Below, in pieces: positions 33,339-44,428 of a stretch of DNA of 64,000 nucleotides. The first letter of the stretch is position 1. Each line of letters opens with the position of its first letter. Origin of the DNA: Anaeramoeba flamelloides (Eukaryota; Metamonada; Anaeramoebidae). The stretch is taken from the NCBI GenBank assembly GCA_027625915.1, contig JANTQA010000060.1, positions 6,014,001-6,078,000 of the forward strand. The letters are read 5' to 3'. The position numbers were made by a program, and so were the translations under genes. Under the pieces are notes generated by a model. That model had not been told where the DNA came from and made no database searches. It saw nothing but the letters and a program-made list of their open reading frames with translations.

Positions 33339-36300
33339 TCAATATAACGAATTTTCTTTTTTAGATTTCAACACAATTGAATATTGAGAATTCATTATCT
33401 GTATATAAGATTTGTTTTCTTCGCTGCTACTAGCAATTTTCAAAGCTAAACTCATCCATTGTTCAGCATCATCATTTTTTTTCATTCTAAAAAAGGAAAC
33501 ACCAACATTCCAACATTTGGAAAAAAAATATTGGATTTCTAAAAGAATTTCGGGTGTTTTTATTGAAAAATCTTTAAATAAAAGATAAAATTGATGGAAA
33601 TAATTATATCTTTGCTTTGAATTTTTTGATATTGATATTAATTCTCTTAATGTCATTGCAATTTTCAATAAATTTGGATTTTTTCTCATATAGATAGCTA
33701 ATAAATTTTGCAAACAAAATTGCGCATTACCAAAATCTTTATTTTTTAAACTAATAATTGCAAAACTTTCAAATAATTTCAAATTGTAATTCTTGTTATA
33801 ATTTTTATCACTATCATGATTACTATCATTGTTTTTCTTGTTATTGCTATTACCATTGTCGTTATCACTGTCATTATCGGTTTTATTTTTATTGAACTGA
33901 TTAAATTCATTAATTAAAATATTTTTAACTTTGTCATAATTCTTTAAATTGGTTTCAGTTTCATATTCCAATTGTAATAACAATTCACGGATTAAACTAT
34001 TATTTAAAAAAACATGATTTGTTGATTTAATATTTTGGCAAAGAACTTTGGCAATTTCAATCAAATTTGCAATTTTCTTTAATATTTTTTCATTATTTTC
34101 ATTATTTAATTTTTCAAACTCCAAAAAACAAAATGAAGAAGATGTTATCGATTCAATTTGTAGTTTTAAGAAATCATTATTTAAATAAGTTTCGTTTTTT
34201 AAAAATAGTAAATAATTGTAAGAACATTCGAATAATTGGCCGGCTTCCAACCATTGATATTTTTTTGAACTAATGATTGCAATATTATATATTCCCTTTG
34301 CAAGGAATTCAATTTGATCATTTATTGAGTTTTCTTTTGAAAAAAAATTATTTTTTCCAATTTTTGAAATTAATTGATAGCCAATTTGAAAAGCATTCGA
34401 GATTTGAGAAAAATTTTCAAAATGTTCTTGATAATTCTTTTTATTTTCTTCTTCCATAATTTTTACTTCATTTTGTTTATGATCATTGTTTTGAAATTCC
34501 CCATGGATTTTACTATTATGATTTTTTCCCCCACCTCCAAAATCATCCTCATTATTATTTACAATCATATTCTTATTATCATCTTCATCATTAATCGCTG
34601 AATTTTCATTTTCCAAAATAATTTGAATCATTGTTTTCAGAATTAAAGAAATTTCCCCAATAGGTATATCCTCAATATTTAAATTATAGTGTTCAATTAG
34701 TATTGTTAAAGCTCTCACCGCTATTTTTTTTTTATTTAATTTGCAGCATATTTTTGCACAATATGATAAAAAATTTGGATCGAAATTGGAAGAATGTAAA
34801 AATTTTTCTAAACTATCTGTAGCTTCAACAATCAAATTACTATTTAAATTAGTTATAAATTGTAAAAATAAAGTATAAATTGAATTGGGGTCAATTTCTG
34901 CAGCCATATAAGAAAATTTTCGCGACTGTACAAAATCCTTTAATTCCAAATAACTTCGAGAAATCAATCTTAAACATTTCGATTTTGATTCAATTTCTTC
35001 GATATCAAGCATTTGGTAACAGAATTGAAAATAATCAATTGACTTTTCGTAATTCTTGTTTTGATATTCAAAAGTGGCCTTGTTCCATAAGAGATCACAG
35101 TAATGGTTTAGCATTTTTTTGTTTAATACATTTTTTGAAGTGTTATGCTTCCTTGATATTTGCTTTGCCAATTCTTCAATTTTTATCTCAATTTTGTTAA
35201 AATTGGGATTCTTTTCGTTTCTTTTTTTCTTCGTTTTCTGGATAACAATCAATAATTCAATCCACTTTAAATTTATTAATTTTGAATTTTCATCTCTATT
35301 TAATAAATTGTTGTCATCATTATTGTTATTTGAATATTTTTTTAACAATGCTAATATACATTTTTCTAATAATTCATAACAATATTTATTTTTTGAAATA
35401 ATTTCTAAACATTCAAAATAAAATTCTAATTTTAGATTTTTAAACGATAATAATTCATGAAAAATATCAAATAAATCTTTTCCATCTTCCTTTTTAATAT
35501 TAATATTCTCATCTTTATTCTTCTTCTTTTTGTCTTTTTTCTTCTTTTTATTATTAATCTTAATACTATGATTTTCTATATTCATTTTATTTTGAACTTC
35601 ATCATTATTCTTATCTTTAACTTTCTCTTCGTCTTCAATTATAAAAATAATTTCTTCTTCTTCTTCTTCTTCTTCTTCTTCTTCTTCTTCGTTTTTTTGA
35701 TATTTATCTTTTTTCTTGTTAATTTCCAATTCGATCCCCTTTTCTTTTTCTTGATTTTCAAACTCATTATTATGGATTATCTTGGGATTATTTTGTTTTG
35801 TTAAAATTTTTAATAAAATTAAAAGTCCATTTGGTGTTTTTAAATAAGTGTTAGCTTTTCTTATTGCTGATAATGAATTAGAAAATTTTTTTTTTTTCAA
35901 ATAAACAAGAGCCAAAAATCTTAAAATTTGGCTTATTATTGAAGCGTCTTTTTCTTTCCCCTGTAAAAAGCTGTTTAAACTCTGATCTAATAAATTAATT
36001 ATTTTCTCATGTTTGCCATCGTTAAAGAGGCAAAATGCTAAATTATAATATCTGAGTCCCAATTGTTCATATTTGTCGACATTTTGGATTTTTGGTATTA
36101 ACTGATCACGGATATGATTCAAAAAAAATATTGCCAAATCTATGTTTTGATTCCGATAACAGCAATAAGAATAGACCAACAAGATTTTAAATTCTAATTT
36201 TTCTTTTTTTTTAATGTACTTTGAGATTTGTTCCTTATTTGGTTGCTTGCCATGATGTAATTGATCATTAAAAGATGGAAGCGTTTCTAAAAATTCAATA

Positions 36301-36722
36301 GAAATTCTTGACAAGGAATCAAGCGCAGTCTTAAAGCATGAATTTGCTAATTCATAGTTGCAATAGTTCGTAAAGCACTTCCCGGTGCGATAATAAAAAT
36401 CACTTTTAATTAAATAATCTAAGACATTTGAAGACTGCAAAGGTAAAAAGGAAATGAAATTTGAACTAATCAACCGTAAACGTGGGAGGATCATCTCGGG
36501 ATCATTTTTGGAATTGTATTTTTTTGAGTACAGAACAGCTAGATTGTTAATACGATAACTTAAAATTCTTAGCCGCTTGCTTTCTAATCCAGTTACACCT
36601 TGTAATTCGTTTTGGAGGTGATCCAACTTATCGATCTTTTCAATACTTGCTAGGCCCTGTTTAAAAATGACTTCTAGTTCGTTGATTAAATTACCAACTT
36701 GATCAAGAATAGGTATTTCCAT
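33339..36722 (-). CDS. TEX11: SPO22/ZIP4/TEX11-like meiosis protein
   Basis: TEX11 (animals), ZIP4 (plants) and SPO22 (yeast) are TPR scaffold proteins of the ZMM group that promote crossovers on meiotic chromosomes. The 1127-residue intronless product has the family's layout. An N-terminal helical region carries the TGKCFTNYCNYELANSCF block near residue 115-135. A block around residues 215-300 runs YYNLAFCLFNDGKHEKIINLL, ILRFLALVYLKKKKFSNSL and GLLILLKILTK, in the order seen in TEX11. The SPO22 core at about 545-650 contains LLWNKATFEYQNKNYEKSID, then LRLISRSYLELKDFVQSRKF, AAEIDPNSIYTLFLQFI. A pure Glu run (about 344-358) and Asn/Lys-rich inserts separate the TPR blocks. The ATG at 36722 is preceded by TTTATTTTATTTTCATC. 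The stop is TGA. Residue-level similarity is from memory of the family; other TPR scaffolds are the alternative. Confidence 0.82.
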   Translation of the reverse strand: MEIPILDQVGNLINELEVIFKQGLASIEKIDKLDHLQNELQGVTGLESKRLRILSYRINNLAVLYSKKYNSKNDPEMILPRLRLISSNFISFLPLQSSNVLDYLIKSDFYYRTGKCFTNYCNYELANSCFKTALDSLSRISIEFLETLPSFNDQLHHGKQPNKEQISKYIKKKEKLEFKILLVYSYCCYRNQNIDLAIFFLNHIRDQLIPKIQNVDKYEQLGLRYYNLAFCLFNDGKHEKIINLLDQSLNSFLQGKEKDASIISQILRFLALVYLKKKKFSNSLSAIRKANTYLKTPNGLLILLKILTKQNNPKIIHNNEFENQEKEKGIELEINKKKDKYQKNEEEEEEEEEEEEEIIFIIEDEEKVKDKNNDEVQNKMNIENHSIKINNKKKKKDKKKKNKDENINIKKEDGKDLFDIFHELLSFKNLKLEFYFECLEIISKNKYCYELLEKCILALLKKYSNNNNDDNNLLNRDENSKLINLKWIELLIVIQKTKKKRNEKNPNFNKIEIKIEELAKQISRKHNTSKNVLNKKMLNHYCDLLWNKATFEYQNKNYEKSIDYFQFCYQMLDIEEIESKSKCLRLISRSYLELKDFVQSRKFSYMAAEIDPNSIYTLFLQFITNLNSNLIVEATDSLEKFLHSSNFDPNFLSYCAKICCKLNKKKIAVRALTILIEHYNLNIEDIPIGEISLILKTMIQIILENENSAINDEDDNKNMIVNNNEDDFGGGGKNHNSKIHGEFQNNDHKQNEVKIMEEENKKNYQEHFENFSQISNAFQIGYQLISKIGKNNFFSKENSINDQIEFLAKGIYNIAIISSKKYQWLEAGQLFECSYNYLLFLKNETYLNNDFLKLQIESITSSSFCFLEFEKLNNENNEKILKKIANLIEIAKVLCQNIKSTNHVFLNNSLIRELLLQLEYETETNLKNYDKVKNILINEFNQFNKNKTDNDSDNDNGNSNNKKNNDSNHDSDKNYNKNYNLKLFESFAIISLKNKDFGNAQFCLQNLLAIYMRKNPNLLKIAMTLRELISISKNSKQRYNYFHQFYLLFKDFSIKTPEILLEIQYFFSKCWNVGVSFFRMKKNDDAEQWMSLALKIASSSEENKSYIQIMNSQYSIVLKSKKENSLY

Positions 36723-39392
36723 TTGTTATTGATGAAAATAAAATAAAGTTGATTTGTTGAAAAAAAGAAAAATAATCTGACTTTGTTTCAGTTAAGATCA
36801 GTTATTGCTTTTTTCGTTCACTAACATTTCGATCCATTTTGGAAATTTTCTTTTTTTTTTTTTTTGGAAGCAAAGTCAACAGAATATTTTTAAAAAGAAT
36901 TTTGTTTTGATTAAACATTGGATTGTTAAGAAGATCTTGGAAAATGTTTTTGTAATAGTCTAGTGTTTTATTCCATTCTTTGTTTTTGTGTTGATTTGAA
37001 AAAAAAATTTGATTTGGTTATAATTTCAAAAAAATAACATTATTTTTGAAATATCACGACAAGAATAGCACAATTATTGTAGTCACTTTTTTTACTTAGC
37101 AACACTTTGTTTTTATGGAACTGTTCTAAAAATTGGTCCAAATTTTAAAAGAAATTACAAGATCATAATTTAATAACTTTCAATTTAGAAGTTTTTACAA
37201 GTCAAACTTTTAAAAACATGTAATTTAAACAACTTTTCGACTTTTGGAGTTTTCACAAAAAGAGTTTCTAGTTTTTGAAAGCTTTCAAATATTTTTCATT
37301 TTGAGATCACCTAAAAATTTCAATTAAATTCAAAAGGTTCTCTTTTATAATTTTTTTTGACCCTTTTTTTGGCTTATAAAAGTTTGTATCAAGTATTTGA
37401 AATTTGAAAAAAAATGAAAGAATACCAGAAACTGAATTCTTGCAGACTGTCAGTTTGAAAGTTCGAAAAAGTCTTGAAAGTATTTGTGTGGATTGTTCTA
37501 TTATTGTCATGAAGAGTTAAATAGAATCTCAAGATTTTTTTACTTGACACTTTTATCAAGTATTTCCTCATTGAACTTTTCAACCTTTTCAGACAATTAA
37601 TCAATTTTAGAAATGATTTTTGACACTTAAAAGGTGTGAAACGAATTTAATCAGTGGCTAATAAAAATAATGAAAATTGATTTATCTAAAAAAATGATAG
37701 TTTTACCAATAAAGATAATAACTTCAAAAAAAAAAAAATAAATAAATAATTTTTTGTAATAATAATGAAAAGTTAACTATTTGAGATAATTATCACCTAT
37801 TTGGGATTAACCAACACTTCCAATTGAAAAAATATCTCTAATTACCTTTTTAATTATTTGAAACATAATATATCGAGATCTGTTATTTTTTGGGTACAAA
37901 AGTAGATTCTTTTTTTCTTTAATAAAAATAAATAAAGAACATTTTTTCAAAATATTGAATAACTATTTTAATTATTATTTCAAAAATATGTAAAGGGGCT
38001 AAAAATTAAAAATGAAATTATTTATCTAGAAAAAGGTCGATAATAACTTTGAACCTTTAATTATTCCATGTTCATTCGGAGCGATTATCATTGTTAGCCC
38101 TTTCACTTTATTCCCTTCACACATCATATCACTATCACTTTTTATAAAGAAATTTGAAATATTTTTATTTTTTATAACTAAAATTTAAAAATAATTATGT
38201 TTTTTTGGAATCATTTAAAAACTTTTTTTTGGTAAAATTTTACTTTTTTTCAAAAAGTTTTTTTTTGATCATAAGATATATTTGTGCCCAATTAAAAAAA
38301 TCTGCTATTTTTAATCTAACAACTTGAAAGAAAAAAAAAAATTCTAGAAAATTTTTTCTTTCTTTTGAAAAAAACAAAAACTCTGTAAGCTGAAAAAAAG
38401 TACTTTAGTAGTATAGTGTGTCTGAGCATTAAAAGAATTATTATTGATCATTAATTCCAATTAATGAAACCTGAAAATTTAAATGTAAATTATTTAAAAA
38501 TTTTATATTTAAATTTCAATAACTGAGATACAAATAATTTATATCTTTTTATATGAAAAAATTCTAATCCTAAATAAATATTTTGAAAGATTAAGTTGGA
38601 AAGGGAATATTTCGAAAATGCATTTAGAAATAAAAATTATACGATTTCTCATCTTTAATATATTCTATGAATTGTTATCCTACTTTCATAAATGTACTAG
38701 TGAATCCAAAATAAAATATAATTCAATTTTAATTGTAAATGTGAAGTAATGAGGAAATTTTTTATCAATATTTTTATTCTATTTTTTAACTGATTGGTAA
38801 AGGATGTATATAATTGAAAAGATTATAACTTAAGTAATATTTATGAAACAATTCTCAAGTCGGTCATGATTGAATATATTAGGTGAGGTAACTAAAAATC
38901 AAAAAAGGGTTATTAATACAGAAGTTGACAATTATTGTATGATACATAAAAAATTGAACTTTCTTATTTTTTTTTTCATGTGGTGTTCAGGATTTTGTTT
39001 TATTTTAAAAGACTAGTTTTATTTTAAGACCTTTGGTATTTGTTTTTAATATGAATAAAATAACTGTAAAAAAAAAACGGTTATATAATATTTTTTTACA
39101 CTCTTATTGCAATTTAAAACGATTTTTTTACTTTTTTTTTTTTTTAATCTGAGAATTTTTTTCAGTTATTTACATTTAAATAACTTTTTATTAAAATTAA
39201 AAGATTTCTGTAACTGCACAGCCTATGAAAATAATCATAAAATCTGGATTTCTAAATTAGAAAAAAATCAATTTTTCACTTATTTTAAATTATAATATTA
39301 TTAATAAACAGGATTCAATATCTTTATTAGTTTTATTAGACAATAAAACTATGTTTGAATCTTTTATACGATTTCTAAATTAAAGTTGAGGA
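36723..39392. promoter_or_regulatory. Upstream region of the SPO22-like gene and spacer
   Basis: On the minus strand TTTATTTT occurs at 36735-36747 and GTGTTGCTAAG at about 37097-37107. The segment 36770-37620 has a more even composition than typical spacer and could hold 5' untranslated sequence or regulatory sites. From 37.7 to 39.4 kb nothing is recognised. Confidence 0.3.
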
Positions 39393-39490
39393 ATTTGGTG
39401 AGTGCCTAGGTTTTTTTTAATTTTGGAAATAAACAGAAAATTAAATAAATTTTCGGTTTATTTCTCAAATTAAAAAAAACCTAAAGGCAA
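39393..39490. repeat. Hairpin module of the AGTGCCTAG family
   Basis: AGTGCCTAGG followed by a T-run, GAAATAAACAGAAAATT and its complement ATTTTCGGTTTATTTC, then an A-run and CCTAAAGGC. This is the same palindromic module as positions about 421-495 and its partner at 1495-1590. Confidence 0.6.
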
Positions 39491-41602
39491 AAAGTAGGAA
39501 TTCTAAACCCATCACTTGTATTACAATAAAAAAAATTAAAAAATTTTCTAAATTCTCATATTAATCTTAATTCAAAGTTAAAAGATGTAAAAGAATTATT
39601 CAAAATTCAAAAAGTTTATTTTTTATCAAATTATTTTAAAAGAATAATTAAACAGATCCAATTAACAAACTAAAGAAGATTGATAAATTGATTTGTAAAT
39701 ATGTGATTTTGTAGAAAAAAACTTGAGTCGACAGAAATTTAAGAAGATAATTTATTTTTTCAGAAAATTTACATTTTATTATACAGCCGGAGGTATCGAT
39801 TTACTAAAAAAATCCTAACTAAATTATGGGTTTTTTTTCTGAAAAGTTTACATATATTTTTTTTAAAAATTTTTGGTAAAACTATTTTTCGTTTTTCAAA
39901 GAAATATGAATAAAATTGTTTTAATTAATGATACTAGTTATTAAAAGGTTCCATTTTTGTTTTTTTTTTTTTTGGACTGATAAACATTTAAATTTTGGAA
40001 CCATAATTTAATTAAAATGATTCCAAGATAATCAATTATTATCAAGCATTTCCTCTTGTAAAAGTGCCTTTTAGAATGATTTTTCAAAAATACTATTAAT
40101 TATTGTATTCTAATTCCATAAAATTAATAAAAAAAAAAAAAAAAAATGGAGCTAAGTCTCTATTAAAAAAAAAGGATTCCTATGATTCCATTTCCAAGTA
40201 AAATAATTTTCTTATCAGAAATATAAATATAAAAACATCAAGATTGGCGAAAAGATGATTAAAACAAAATATCAAGAAGAAAAAACTCAAAAATTTTATA
40301 TTTTTTGAAAAATATTACCTAAAGTGATCATAAAATAAAAAATAAAAAATGTTAATTATTAAATTTTGGGAAAGAAGGTATTTCTTGTAAAAATAAATTT
40401 TAAATAAGAAACAAAGGGGAAGATAAATCATTGGAATAAAAGGGAATCATTTGATACCAAGAATTCAAAAAAAGAATTATTTTAGATTTTTTTCAATAAA
40501 AAATAAAAATTTTTATTATTAATTTAGAGAAAGGGGCTATTAAAGAAAATTTATCAAATAAAAAAAAGATAAGAATAAAAATAATATATATATATAATAT
40601 TATCATTTTCATGACCAAATAGAAACTATCCACATCCAGAATACACAGGATGGACAAAATCCAGATAGAAAGATTATCGATTACATATAAAAATTCCATA
40701 ATAGTGATTAATAATTGGTATTCCACTGTCGTTAGGTTTTTTTTAATTTAAAAGAATACAGTAAAATCTTTGATTTTGCTCAATTCTTTTGAATCAAAAA
40801 AAAAAAAAAAAAAAAAAACCGAGACACGTCCTCTCAGAGTGGGAAAAAGAATAAAAATATGAACTCTGTTAATGATTAAGTTAAATTATCAATTTGAAAA
40901 AAATTAAATATTTACAACTAAATTTATACAGCATCAATAAGATAAAAAAATTTTTCATTTAAATTCATGATATTTGTTTTGATCAAAAATTACTCTTACC
41001 AAAACTGAAAAGCATTATTTTTAATAAAAACAAAATTAAAAAAAAAAAATAAACTTTTCCATATTTATTTAAAACAAAAAATCGCAAATAAATAAAATAA
41101 TCTGACAAAGTTTAAAATTAATGATTATAGATGAAATAAAAAGTCCCAAAAGTATTAAACAATAAAAAATGTATGTATTTTTTCATTTTTTTTATTTTTC
41201 TCAACTTTTTAATGTCAACCGAGCCATAAAAGAATCATTAAATCAGAAACTCTATTAAGGAGATATTTTTTTATTCAGATTAATTTTTAAAAATAGACGG
41301 ATCAAACAAATCTCTTAATAACAAAATTTCGAAAAAGGAAAGTTTATTTTTATTATAGTTTTTAAAAAAGCACTTATAAAAAAGTTTTTAGTTCTTTCCT
41401 GAAAATAGTTTCTATTGAAGTTTGTAAACATATTCCCAGATACTTTTGAAAACTTCTTTTTTTGACACCTTTTTAAAAATGCAATAATATTTTAATTTCT
41501 TTTATTTATAATTGGTTATTCTATATTTAGTATTTAAATATATACTCAGTTATGCATATTTATATATACATATACATATATATATATATATATATATTAT
41601 TA
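39491..41602. other. Gene-free spacer with one hairpin-module fragment
   Basis: 40727-40830 carries TCGTTAGGTTTTTTTTAATT, GAATACAGTAAAATCTTTG and CAATTCTTTTGAAT, a piece of the hairpin family. A (TA)n tract at 41567-41597 lies just downstream of the PH gene stop. Nothing else recognised. Confidence 0.4.
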
Positions 41603-42577
41603 TTATTTTTCCAAATTCTCGGAATTATCCTGAATTATGGTAATCCAAGAATCTCTTTCCTTTGCAGAATCAGCAGCTATCTTATAGATCCTTTTTGTAG
41701 AAAAGATACCTACTGTTAAGCCAAAAGGCTCATCATTAAAGATTGCCTTGTCGACTGACTTAACATCAGATAACAAAATTTTTCCTTTGGGTTGTCCTTC
41801 AAACTTTTCTGTTGCAAAATAGTTCAATGTCAAGTCTTTACTTTTCAAAACAAAGAATCTCCTCTTCCATTTTTTTTTAAATAAACCTTTGACGCCCTGC
41901 TTAAAAAGCCAGCCTGTTTTCAAATATGCAATGCTTTGCTTTTTGGTTTCTTCTTGATTTTCTAAAAAAGCTTTTTTTGACTGCAAAATAGAACAAGTTC
42001 AAATTTGTTGTGTTTTTTTTTGTTTTGTTATTGTTTTTTTTTTTATGAAAGGAGTCAAGATCAAAAAAAAAAAAAAAATGAAAATTCAGAAAAAAAAAAA
42101 AAAAAGTATAATTTCAAAGAGAGAAAAATCATAAGAAAAAGACGGTATTCATACACAATTTGTAGTTGCTGTTTTAAAATGGTTTTTCCAGATATTCATT
42201 GTGTCTTCATTCTCAAACTCTAAAAATAATGATTTTTCAGTTGGCTTGAAAAGTCGAAGTATAAATCGATCGGTGACTTCTTCTTTAGGAAAGCATTGGT
42301 ATTTGTACAAATTCATACTCCCCAATATTTTTGAGTCCTCCTTAATTGAGTATTGCAAATGCTCAGAGAATAATTTAAAATACCTCTTTTTCCATTGCTT
42401 TCCATTTTTTTTTTTGATCTGTTTTTCTCGGCTGTTTTGTTTATGAACAAAACCTTCAACTAAAAGCACTTCTTTCTTTGATTTTTCTTCTTCGTCTTCT
42501 TCGTCTTCTTTTTCTTCTTTTTCTTCTTTTTTTTGTTTTTCTTCCTTTTCAAGGTTTTTTTCTTGTTCTTGGGACAT
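41603..42577 (-). CDS. Tandem PH-domain protein, two exons
   Basis: Each exon encodes one pleckstrin-homology domain, the fold that binds phosphoinositides or proteins at membranes. Exon 1 (42577-42155) gives a 40-residue Lys/Glu coil, then PH1 from VEGFVHKQ through KQWKKRYFKL to the invariant C-terminal helix Trp in MNIWKNHF. Exon 2 (41980-41603) gives PH2 from TGWLFKQG through KKKWKRRFFVL to the Trp in RDSWITII. Both beta1-beta2 loops are rich in Lys/Arg, consistent with phosphoinositide binding (inference). Joining at the GTATGA donor (42154) and TTTGCAG acceptor (41981) is in phase 0 and gives 266 residues. The ATG at 42577 follows TTTATTTTAAA. No catalytic domain is attached, so it is likely an adaptor. 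Confidence 0.85.
41981..42154 (-). other. Intron (174 nt) of the tandem-PH gene
   Basis: GTATGA donor and TTTTGCAG acceptor, A+T-rich, with many poly-A/T runs. The alternative donor GTGTAT three bases upstream would drop one Cys codon. Confidence 0.75.
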
Positions 42578-43065
42578 TTTAAAATAAAAAATTAAAGAAA
42601 AATGAAAAGTGAAAAATGGAAAATTCTAATACCCAACAAACATAATCAAATACACCTATCTATGTTTTTTCCAAAAAACTGTTTTTGTAAAGACTTTCTT
42701 AAAATTTAAAAATTGTTTTTAATTCTTAAAAGTTTTTCATTTACTCATTAACTTTCAATTTTTTTTGAGGTTTTGGTTTTTGTTTTTAGAATTAGATTTG
42801 AAGAAAACCATTTTGATTATAAAAAAAAGTAAAAAATGAATACAAAAACAAAATATGTCATTCTTTTAGAAACCAAGAGAAAAAGCTAAAGTTCAAGAAA
42901 AAGTAATTTTCCTTACTACAAAAAAAGGAAAAAAGATCTTTTTAAAAAAATAATGGTTCATTAAGGGTAGTTTTAAATGAATTTGTGTAGTATACAAAAT
43001 ACTTTCACTTTAGATTGGGGAGGTTTTTCTGACCTATTAACTCAAGATCAAAAAAAATTATTATT
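42578..43065. promoter_or_regulatory. Upstream region of the tandem-PH gene
   Basis: TTTATTTT on the minus strand at 42581-42588, four bases from the ATG. Nothing else recognised. Confidence 0.3.
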
Positions 43066-43525
43066 ACTGGTATTTGAATAATAAATGGGTATCATTTTCA
43101 CTTTATTTTTCATACTTTTCTTTTACAAACAAAGACATAAATTATAACCTACTTTTCTGAGAACTCAATTTAGTTAAGAAAAATAGGTAAAAGTGAAGTG
43201 AAAATTTTTTCCCATTTAAAATTCAAATAACAGTAAATGAAAACTACTTATTTTATTTTTTATTTTTGGTTATATTATAATTTATCAACTTTACCAATGC
43301 TAAAATTACAGAAAGTATTATGGTGTGGTGGAATTATTATATTGTATCAGTTTTTGATGATTATTGGATAATAAATATCCGAATATTTTTACTACTTTTT
43401 CCTAATGTTTCTTTTTTCAATTAGAACTTTCAGAAATACAAACCAACTCAGGAAAAACTTCTTGTAAAAGAAAAAGAGAAAAGGACAATGAAAATTTTTT
43501 CCTCTTAATTCATCAAATAACAGTA
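43066..43525. repeat. Two small related foldback units
   Basis: Unit 1 spans about 43066-43243: ACTGGTATTTGAATAATAAA at the left and the complement of ACTGTTATTTGAATTTTAAA at the right, with TTTTCACTT and TTTTACC inside. Unit 2 spans about 43350-43525 and has the same design with more decay. Non-coding. Confidence 0.5.
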
Positions 43526-43946
43526 TTAGTTTTGAATAAATAACTGGATTAAATGAAAAACCAAAAAAATAAATGTCTTCTTGGGTGTATTTCTAATTAC
43601 CTTTTAAGGACTAGGTTTTTAGGTGAAAACAGTGAAATAATGTATAAAATCTCCCTTGAATAAGTTATGTAATCCAAGTAATATTTGTCCACGGAGAATT
43701 TCTTTTAGAAAAAATGTAAAATTTTCACAATTTCAACAATTTTCACAATTTTTACCTTGTTAGTTCATGCTAAATTTTGATTTTAATATTTTAGAATTTC
43801 CATTTCAACTTTCTGAACTCACACTATTTTCTAGAGCTGTTCCACATATTTTTTAAATTTGCTTTTACAAGTTTGAAATGTTCTCAAATTTGAAATGCAC
43901 TTGAAAATCCCCAAAAGCAATTTTTTTATAATTATTTTTTTTTGTA

Positions 43947-44426
43947 ACTGTGGTCAAAAATAACCCGTGCAAAAAAATATAAGGCGTGTTTCAAAATAAA
44001 AAACATGTTTTTTTGTTATAGTTGACCCCTACATTAACCAATTAAAGAAACCAATAATAAACACTAAAAAAAAATATGGTATTGGTTTCTTAAAGTTCTA
44101 TTATTTAAAAAGAAATTCTAAAAATGAAGGATCAAATTGCAAAATTTATCTCAAAAAATAGAGTTAATTTTTAAGATAATTTTAATCATAAAAAAAACAA
44201 AAAATTTCAAAAAAATCAGAATATTAAGGAAAATTTTCAACTATTTGCATGAATAATTTAAATTTTACTGAAAACAACCAGACTTTTACTTTCAAAATTG
44301 ATTTGAACTTAGGTATACTATTTGTTAGTAGATTGGATGTTGCCTTGGCACAAGAATAAAAAAAAGCACGGATAATATTTTGAAACACGGATTATAGTCG
44401 TTGGGTAGGCTTTATTTTGATCACTG
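43947..44426. mobile_element. TIR element (480 bp), TA target duplication, Tc1/mariner-like
   Basis: Left end CTGTGGTCAAAAATAACCCG, right end complement of CAGTGATCAAAATAA, with TA at 43945-43946 and 44427-44428. A second copy lies at 12929-13400 and a TIR relative at 10412-10889. No transposase frame. Confidence 0.75.
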
Positions 44427-44428
44427 TA

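Noticed and set aside
37307-37604. Two overlapping 67-71 codon minus-strand frames upstream of the SPO22-like gene
   Set aside because: They overlap in different frames, have no domain, and sit in a likely regulatory or 5' untranslated region.
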